The notes under the pieces were generated by a model. That model ran no database searches and was not told where the DNA came from. It saw only the letters and a list, made by a program, of their open reading frames with translations. Positions 58,167 to 64,000 of a DNA stretch of 64,000 nt are shown one piece after another. The position numbers and the translations under genes are program-made. The first letter of the stretch is position 1. The number at the start of each line of letters is the position of its first letter. This stretch comes from Prunus persica (Eukaryota > Streptophyta > Magnoliopsida > Rosales > Rosaceae): assembly GCF_000346465.2 (NCBI RefSeq), contig NC_034016.1:7341814-7405813 (forward strand), read 5' to 3'.

Positions 58167-59257
58167 TAGGGGTGGCATTTTAAACCGAAAAACCGAAAAA
58201 CCGCAAAAACCAACCGATATTTTACCGCAATAACACCGCAATCGCGGTAAACCGAACCGCAATCGCGGTATTAAGAATCGAACCGCATTTACGGTTGCGG
58301 TTGCGGTATTTGATTTTCAAAATTTGCGGTTACCGCAAACCGCAAAGTATAGCCGCACGGCTATACTCTATGAATAATTAAGTAAAATTGTAAACCCTTC
58401 TCTTCTCTTGAATTGGTGGAAAGGGAACCAAACAAGATATCCTATTCTTTCACAAGTTGCCAAGGATATCTTTGCAATTCCAAGTTCTACGGTTGCTAGT
58501 GAAAATGCTTTTAGCCTAGGCAAGAGGATTGTGGATCCTTTTAGAAGCTCTTTGCATCCTAAAATGGTAGAGACATTAGTGTGTACTAGTGTTTGGCTTA
58601 GAGCGGACGAATTTTCCTTTTACAAGGAACCAACAGATGATGAGGTTGAATTCTACAAGGAAATGGAAGATATGACAACTTGTAAGTAATTAGTTTATTT
58701 ATGCTAATGTTATTTATGCTTCTTCCTATAATAAAATGTACTAAACTATGTTGTTTTATTTGTAGATAGCATTGGTGCTCAAACAACACAAAGGGGTTCT
58801 TCAAATCCACTCACCACCAACACTTGAGTTTGTAACATTGGTGTGTTGCATTTTTCCTTTTAGTTTGTAACTTTAATTAACTGTGAATTGGATTTTTCTT
58901 TTTGGTTGTAACTTTAATTCATTTTGCTTTTGGTTTGTAAATTTAAAGGATTTGGAATTGGAATGCTTGAGAAGTTTAACTTTAATTGGAATGTTTAGAA
59001 TTGTAACTTTAATTTTCTTAGGTTGTGAATGCTTGAGAATTGGAATCGATTGTGAATTTATATATACTTGAGAAATTGAGGTTGTGTATTTATTTATTTA
59101 GGTTGTAAATTTATATTTTTGTGAATGCTTGAGAATTTGCGGTTTTAAACCGCAAAACGCGGTCGGTTTGCGGTTTGAAAAATCACCAAACCGCAAATAG
59201 TCGGTCGGTTTGCGGTTTGAGTAAAAATTCGCGGTTACCGAACCGCAACCACCCCTA
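58167..59257 (+). mobile_element. Non-autonomous hAT element (1091 bp) inside the TNP2 gene
   Basis: Ends TAGGGGTGG (58167) and CCACCCCTA (59257), flanked by AGTATGAT at 58159-58166 and 59258-59265, a perfect 8-bp duplication. Both ends are rich in AACCGCAA / TTGCGGTT words that act as subterminal repeats. It keeps only the dimerisation end of the transposase (58408-58827), so it is an internally deleted derivative that needs an autonomous partner. Its ends resemble those of the MITE at 49673-50259. Confidence 0.95.
58408..58827 (+). pseudogene. hAT transposase C-terminal dimerisation domain remnant
   Basis: Reads NWWKGNQTRYPILSQVAKDI, FAIPSSTVASENAFSLGKRI and DPFRSSLHPKMVETLVCTSV: the hATC dimerisation domain (WW....YP.L...A.D....PSSTVASE..FS). 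An intron with GTAAGT at about 58680 and TTTGTAG at about 58765 leads to a last exon ending RGSSNPLTTNT at the TGA at 58825. The N-terminal zinc finger and catalytic core are deleted; sequence before 58400 is end repeat. Confidence 0.85.
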
Positions 59258-60709
59258 AGTATGATGCACGTGATGGTTCACTTGCCAGAAGAGGCATTGC
59301 TTGCTGGTCCTGTCAACTATCGCTGGATGTATCCAATAGAAAGGTATATAATCCTTTTCGTTTGTGTATGCATCATTATCACAGGCTTGCTAAATTGTAT
59401 CATATCTTTTTATTTTGACAGGCTTCTCGGAGAGCTGAAAAAAAGTGTACGCAACAGGGTGAAGCCCGAAGGATCAATTATAGAGGCTTGGGTTCAATAT
59501 GAGTCGCTTACTTTCTGTGGAATGTATTTAAAAGATGTGGAGACGGCTTTCAATCGTCCTCAGCGTAATAACGACGGAGGTATGAGAAAGGAAAAACTTT
59601 CTGTTTTTGCCCAAAGCGCACGGCCCTTTGGAGATCCTGGACGAGGAGAGTCGTTTTCTACAAATGACATGGAAGTAGCGCATTGGTTTGTACTGAACAA
59701 TTGTGATGAGATAATGGCATACTTAGATGAGCATGAAGAGATGATGAAGCGAGAACATCCATCACATTTAGTTGCCCAGAAACAACGTGAATTGTTTCCA
59801 CAATGGTTTTTGGAATCTGTAAGTTATAAGTGTTTTGTATTTGACAAATATAAATTTTAGTATTTAATTTTATCAGACTAACATGTGAATGGTTTTCTAT
59901 TATATTAGGTGAATAAGTTGAAATCATCGAATTCCCCCACTTACAGTGATGAGTTATATAACTTGGCCTTCGGCCCTATTCGCGCTGAATTATTTTCGGG
60001 TGGTTATATTAACGGTGTTAAATTTTTGGAGGCTGCACGAGATGACAAGTTGTGTACGCAAAACAGCGGTGTCCATGTCCCAGGTGGAGGCGAAAGTACG
60101 AACATTGATTTCTATGGCAAACTCACAAATGTCGTTCAATTGCTTTACAAAGATCGATACCAAGTGATCATGTTTAAGTGTCGATGGTTTGATAGCAACC
60201 CAAATAGGCCGGGAAGTGTTAAAATCGACCATGGCTTACTATCTGTGAACATTAACAGAACTTGGTATGATGACGACCCTTACATTTTGGCGAACATGGC
60301 AACACAAATTGTGTATCTAGATGACCCTAAAGCCGGGAGCAGTTGGAAAGTTGTTCAGAAGATGGATCATAGGAACGTGTATGCTATACCAGAATTAGAC
60401 GGGAACACTGACAACGATGTTGATAATGTGGCTGACCAACGTTTAGAATCATCAATGGAAAATGATGCGGATACACTTCGAGATACACATGTTATACAAG
60501 AACCGTTTCAAATTCAAGGAGTGTCTTCAATTGAAATACCGATTCAGTCAATTACAATTGACCTCGGGGATCTCCCAAGATTTGATGTTGCAGTGGGCCC
60601 GACCAGCGAAGATGATGTAGTTATAGCAGACGAGGAGGAGGAGGATTGGGAGACCGAAAGTGATGATAGCGACGATAACGAAAGTTATTATAGTTCAGAT
60701 GATGAATAA

Positions 60710-61030
60710 TTCAATTTTTTATAATTTTATTATGTTTGTGTATAGACTTTGTGTAATACAAATGTTCGAATATATGTAGTACAAATATCCAAATCTTATA
60801 TATGTGGACAACTGAAACATTATTCAAATAAATTTAGTTACAAAACATTGGTAAATCAATCTATCCAAACCCTTTTAATAACAATTTGTAATTTTTTTTT
60901 TCACAACACACATTTACAAAATGAAAATGATACAAAATTTGTTATAAAACATTGATAAATAATTATATCCAAACATTTTTATACAAAGTTTGAAAATTAT
61001 TGACAATAAACATTTTTCAAATCTGAAAAC
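60710..61030. other. 3' flank of the second TNP2 gene
   Basis: AT-rich. Contains the likely 3' UTR and two diverged versions of an ACAAA.CATTG.TAAAT motif (about 60841 and 60940). No other feature. Confidence 0.5.
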
Positions 61031-61165
61031 CCTTGCGCGACGAAGTACGCATAATTTTTGCACGACGAAGAAATCTCGTCGTGCATAAGTTTGCGCGACA
61101 AAGTGTCATGCGTCACGCGATGACCTTTTGCACGACGTAAAAGTTTTCTTCGTCGCGCAAATATT
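61031..61165. repeat. GCGCGAC/GCACGACGA motif cluster after the transposase gene
   Basis: Six or so motifs in facing pairs (TTGCGCGACGAAG, CTCGTCGTGCA, CTTCGTCGCGCAAA). Same motif family as the left end of this CACTA. Confidence 0.85.
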
Positions 61166-61211
61166 ATATGATTTTACAATATATATTATATATACACATA
61201 TATATTTGAAA

Positions 61212-61796
61212 TTGACGATCGAGTTAGTTCATTGTATTCATATAGGGTCATGGAGTGTAGGTGTAAAAATTCGTAAAAATCGGAGTTAAAATAACCGTTA
61301 AATAATGAGTTTTCATTTATAACCGTTCAAAAGTTTTGTCCCGTTACTTGATCTCCGAATATTTTTTTTTTTCCAATTTTTGGGGTCTAAGATCTTGAAG
61401 TACAAATAAACAAGTTTGACGGTTCGATTGCTGAAACTACTTTCGTAGAATGCGTTTGCCATAGCAATCATATATTCACGAACAATGAATCGTTTACTTA
61501 TACTTTCGTTAAATATAACATAACATTTTGTCGTATCACCCTAGTGTAAACATCTGAAATTCATGATCAAATTCACTAATTGTATTCATATAGGGTAAAG
61601 AAAAGTAGCAGCAAAAAATCTTACAAATCAGAGCTAAAATAACCGTTAAATCATGACTTTTCATTTACAACCGTCGAAAAGTTTCGTCCTGTTACTTGAT
61701 CTCTTAATGTTTGTTTGTTTCGATTTTCGGCATATACGATCTCGAAGTATAAAAAAACAAGTTTACCGGTTGGATCATGAAAACTAGTTTCGGGTT
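61212..61796. repeat. Diverged tandem duplication, about 346-bp unit
   Basis: 61212-61450 and 61558-61796 share TTGTATTCATATAGGGT, AAAATAACCGTTAAAT, CCCGTTACTTGATCTC / CCTGTTACTTGATCTC and AAACAAGTTT in the same order. The copies differ at perhaps one base in six, so the duplication is old. Confidence 0.8.
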
Positions 61797-61856
61797 TAGG
61801 GTTTTTGTGGTTTAGGGTTTAGGCTTTAGGGTTTAGGGTTTAGGGTACAGGGTTTG
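61797..61856 (+). repeat. Short interstitial telomere-type repeat (TTTAGGG)
   Basis: Six or seven TTTAGGG-like units with interruptions (GGGTTTAGGGTTTTTGTGG, TTTAGGGTTTAGGGTA). It abuts the next GCGCGAC array inside the CACTA, so it is part of the element or filler DNA and does not mark a chromosome end. Confidence 0.85.
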
Positions 61857-62190
61857 CGCGACTAAAACACGTGTTTGGTCGCGCAAAGCCTGCCCAGGAC
61901 GGGATTGCGCGACGAAAAACGTTGGGTTCGTCGCGCCATATCACCAGAACTTTCGCCTCCCACTCTTCCTCCCTCTGGACACTTAGTGAAAATTTTTTGG
62001 GTGTTTTTGCGCGACACTATACCTGTTGGTCGCGCAAAGCCTGCCCAGAACCGGATTGCGCGACGAAAAACGTTGGGTTCGTCGCGCCATATCACCAGAA
62101 CTTTTGCCTCCCACTCTTCCTCCCTCTGGACACTTAGTGAAAATTTTTTGGGTGTTTTTGCGCGACCCTGTACCTGTTGGTCGCGCAATC
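61855..62190. repeat. 151-bp tandem repeat with GCGCGAC motifs, about 2.2 units
   Basis: GCCTGCCCAG at 61888 and 62039; each unit carries GATTGCGCGACGAAAAACG, the matching GTTCGTCGCGCCATATC and a non-motif TTCCTCCCTCTGGACACTTA. Units are about 97% alike. Open frames spanning them are artefacts. Confidence 0.9.
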
Positions 62191-62320
62191 GCATACATTT
62201 GAATTGCGAGTTTTTAAGGACATTGCGCGACGAACAACCTAAACCCTAAATCCCAAATTTGGGCGGCCTGCCAACATTGCGCGACGAATTGCTTATGCAT
62301 GCGTCACACAAAGTTTCAAA

Positions 62321-62890
62321 ATCGCCCGCTATCCCTAAATCCCAAATTTAGGCGGACTGCCAACATTGCGCGACGATGGAATAAACTTGTGGTTCGTCGC
62401 GCAATACCCTTTTAAAATTTCTTGCGCGACGTATTGGTTATCACTGCGTCGCGCAAGATTTCAATATCGCCCGCTAAACCCTAAATCCCAAATTTGGGCG
62501 GACTGCCAACATTGCGCGACGATGGAATAAACTTGTGGTTCGTCGCGCAATACCCTTTTAAAATTTCTTGCGCGACGTATTGGTTATCACTGCGTCGCGC
62601 AAGATTTCAATATCGCCCGCTAAACCCTAAATCCGAAATTTGGGCGGACTGCCAACATTGCGCGACGATGGAATAAACTTGTGTTTCGTCGCGCAATACC
62701 CTTTTAAAATTTCTTGCGCGACGTATTGGTTATCACTGCGTCGCGCAAGATTTCAATATCGCCCGCTAAACCCTAATTCCCAAATTTGGGCGGACTGCCA
62801 ACATTGCGCGACGGAATAAACTTTTGTTCATCGCGCAATACCCATTTAAAATTTCTTGCGCGACGTGTTGCTGGATTCGTCGTGCAAAAA
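62321..62890. repeat. 146-bp tandem repeat with GCGCGAC motifs, about 4 units
   Basis: ATCGCCCGCT recurs at 62321, 62465, 62612 and 62758. Each unit has AACCCTAAATCCCAAATTTG, GGGCGGACTGCCAACATTGC, one facing motif pair GCGCGACGATGGAATAA...TTCGTCGCGCAA and a second pair GCGCGACGTATTGG...GCGTCGCGCAA. The second and third units are nearly identical, pointing to recent expansion. A partial unit lies at 62240-62320. Confidence 0.92.
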
Positions 62891-63143
62891 CGAATAAAAT
62901 TTCAGAAACCACGCGATGGCCTCCTTCTTCCCCAGTTTTCAGAATTCTTCCACGCCGCCGTCTCTCTCCCGCCGCCGCCGCTGCCTCCTACCTCGGTGGA
63001 TTTGGACCGCGCCCGCCACATTGCTGTTACCCCGGAGCTCCCCCGCCGTCACCGTCGAGCCAGCCGTCGCGATTTCTTCGGTTTTCACCGAATCTGCTCC
63101 GCCGTGATTCTTCCTCCTCCGGCAACCAATTCCGACACCTGAG
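62891..63143 (+). other. GC-rich leader exon of the second gene in the second CACTA
   Basis: After the last motif the sequence becomes C/CCG-rich (CCGCCGCCGCCGCTGCC) and ends CACCTGAG followed by a donor-like GTATGG at 63144. The next acceptor with an ATG is at 63742. An ATG at 62916 opens a 63-codon low-complexity frame that is probably not translated. Structure parallels the leader exons of the other CACTA genes. Confidence 0.4.
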
Positions 63144-63661
63144 GTATGGTTTCTGTCCTATTTTTCATGCTTTAGCTGATGGTTGGGTAGGAATTATTGG
63201 ATTGTTGCTCTAGGCCGCTTAATTTGAAACCCTAAGTTTCGGCCGGATTTTGAATTTCAATTCCGGCCACTTCCGGCCATTTTTCGGGCTATGTCCAAGA
63301 ACAAAAGTGACCCGAAATGATGTATTCAACCTAGGGTAGGAACCTTGGCCCTTAGTTTTACGAATTTTCCGGCGATCGGTATCGCTTTGGGGCGGCGCGT
63401 GGGGTACTGTAGTAGACTGAATTAGGTCCCAGTGCAATCCTTTGGTTGTCACGAGCGCATAGGTGTTTTCGGATTAGAATTTGGTTGCCATTTCCGTCTC
63501 GAACGGATTTTGCCTATTGTGCGATTTCCGGGGTTGTTATGTTCGGACCGTTGGATCGAAGTCACACTCACGTATGGTGTAGGTTGTATTTGTTGGATCG
63601 TCTACGATTCGACGGATCGTGGATCGGAGTCCCGGATACTCCGAACTCGCAAACCCTAGGT
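63141..63661 (+). repeat. Block homologous to the TGTAATAACCC-family LTRs, inside a putative CACTA intron
   Basis: Shares, in the same order, CTGATGGTTGGGTAGG, GTCCAAGAACAAAAGTG, GTCACGAGCGCATAGG, TCGAACGGATTTT, GACGGATCGTG.ATCGGAGTCC and GATACTCCGAA with copies C (38514-39060), E (42040-42600) and A (minus strand of about 28310-28880). It starts at the splice donor and ends at AACCCTAGG. No target duplication is visible around it. Confidence 0.8.
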
Positions 63662-63742
63662 CAATAATCTGAATTGTATCATATCAATATCGGATATTCG
63701 TATATTTTATTAATTCGTTTCTGTATTTATGAAATTGTGCAG

Positions 63743-64000
63743 ATGTCAGACCTGATTACACGTCGTAGGGCGGTGACGACCACGCAGAGTTCGGAGCCCC
63801 CGACTCAGCCGACATCTGCTGCCACTGCTCCAACATCTGCTGCCAGCACTGATGGACCACTTGGCAGTTGCACCTGCGGGGTCCCAGGCGCCTGCCTCAT
63901 CAGCGTCATCAGTGGCGCAGCCTGTTAGCACCAGGCGGCGTCATCGGCCCGCCAGCACCACCGACACCACATCCACGGATGCATCGGGGTCACAGCCAAG
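63743..64000 (+). CDS. N-terminus of a second CACTA gene, cut by the window end
   Basis: The ATG follows directly on an acceptor TTGTGCAG (63742) and reads MSDLITRRRAVTTTQSSEPP, then a Pro/Thr/Ala/Ser-rich stretch with a PTSAA repeat. The frame reaches a TAG at 63926, but a one-base shift near 63860 would carry the low-complexity Ala/Ser/Arg composition on to the window edge (STRRRHRPAST), so a frameshift is likely. Position after TNP2, leader exon and first intron suggests the TNPA/ORF1-type partner gene. No conserved domain is reached. Confidence 0.4.

Larger units (their letters stand above)
56032..60709 (+). pseudogene. TNP2-type CACTA transposase gene, three nonsense codons and a hAT insertion
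   Basis: The frame runs without any frameshift: 56032-58166, continuing at 59266-59343 after the hAT element and one target duplication are ignored, then 59422-59818 and 59909-60709 (GT-AG introns), about 1136 residues. Domains: transposase-associated (RCPCRKCNNTL), TNP2 core (LGLGYEKIHACKNNCMLFY, LATDVFNPYG, TVNDFPAYA, CPVCKGDV, HNLDVMHVEKNVFDT), DUF4218 type (KSHDCHVFMQRLLPVGIRHL, GPVNYRWMYPIER, NRVKPEGSIIEAW), DUF4216 type (TQNSGVHV, DFYGKLTNV, YLDDPKAGSSW), and an acidic C-terminus. Stops: TAG 56647, TAA 57157 (in VY-RPLVDEL), TGA 57757 (MGI-RGLW, an expected CGA codon). The usual CP.C pair after KEHE is replaced by ETLCNESRF, so a zinc-type site is lost. Confidence 0.92.
54506..64000 (+). 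mobile_element. Second CACTA element (GCGCGAC family), right end outside the window
   Basis: Starts CACTACTACGTTTTACTATT at 54506, preceded by TAA. The first 750 bases are packed with GCGCGACGA / TCGTCGCGC motifs in both orientations. It contains a TNP2-type gene (56032-60709) with a hAT insertion, a long motif- and tandem-repeat-rich spacer (61031-62890), and the start of a second gene (63743). No matching CGTAGTAGTG right end is present before base 64000. It is unrelated in subterminal sequence to the element at 4727, though both use CACTACTAC ends. Confidence 0.85.

Noticed and set aside
61797..61856. Chromosome end (telomere)
   Set aside because: Only a few imperfect TTTAGGG units, flanked on both sides by CACTA sequence.
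61862..62249. Open frames of 88-124 codons on both strands
   Set aside because: They arise because the 151-bp repeat unit happens to lack stops; identical segments recur in the translation.
62321..62890. Regular repeats suggestive of a CRISPR array
   Set aside because: Whole 146-bp units are repeated, with no unique spacers, in plant nuclear DNA with CACTA motifs.

Overview
This is a stretch of plant nuclear genome made almost entirely of nested transposable elements. The cues for a flowering plant (probably a woody eudicot; a rosid such as Rosaceae is only a guess) are plant-type CACTA/En-Spm elements, Ty1/copia and Ty3/gypsy elements, a Cassandra TRIM carrying 5S rRNA-like sequence, hAT elements, TTTAGGG telomere-type repeats and GT-AG introns. 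I found no intact host gene. All coordinates below were read from sequence by eye; family names come from recognised domains, not from searches.

Region 1 (1-21061). A CACTA element lies complete at 4727-19926, with CACTACTACAAAAA ends and a 3-bp target duplication CAA. It sits in an old minus-strand copia element. It carries two genes: a six-coding-exon gene with a plant CACTA ORF1-like N-terminus and a Ulp1-type cysteine protease C-terminus (7854-11399; one frameshift, one nonsense codon), and a TNP2 transposase gene with DUF4218 and DUF4216 regions (13382-18314). The transposase is open along its whole length except for a 1577-bp solo LTR (target duplication GATTG). A second member of the same family (1-3266) lies in inverted orientation 1.46 kb away. 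Both copies carry a captured fragment of a host gene resembling the 26S proteasome lid subunit RPN6/PSMD11. ACGACGGT/ACGTCG-type motifs fill the ends of the element and also the introns of its own gene.

Region 2 (21062-46695). After a low-information stretch and an unrecognised small minus-strand ORF comes a large Ty3/gypsy element: 5' LTR 24159-25789, degraded gag, almost no reverse transcriptase, RNase H, integrase, then an antisense multi-exon gene ending in a plant mobile domain, and finally a 3' LTR stub at 46408-46695. It is riddled with later insertions: solo LTRs with perfect target duplications (26784-29389 CCAAG; 36273-37462 CATTG; 44426-46254 AGACT), a Cassandra TRIM (31658-32210), and a chain of three related LTRs (37934-46407) whose flanks do not match, as expected from recombination between different insertions.

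Region 3 (46696-54505). A putative LTR with a strong internal inverted repeat, a hAT MITE with a perfect 8-bp target duplication (TTCCCAAG), a weakly supported small ORF with a T-rich leader, and an AT-rich tract with about 19 copies of a palindromic GAACTTGAAGTTC-like motif that I cannot assign.

Region 4 (54506-64000). A second, distinct CACTA element whose ends are packed with GCGCGAC motifs. Its TNP2 gene (56032-60709) has three in-frame stops and a 1091-bp hAT insertion (target duplication AGTATGAT). Tandem repeats and a second gene start follow, and the element runs out of the window. The putative first intron of that second gene is homologous to a block present in the region 2 LTR family.
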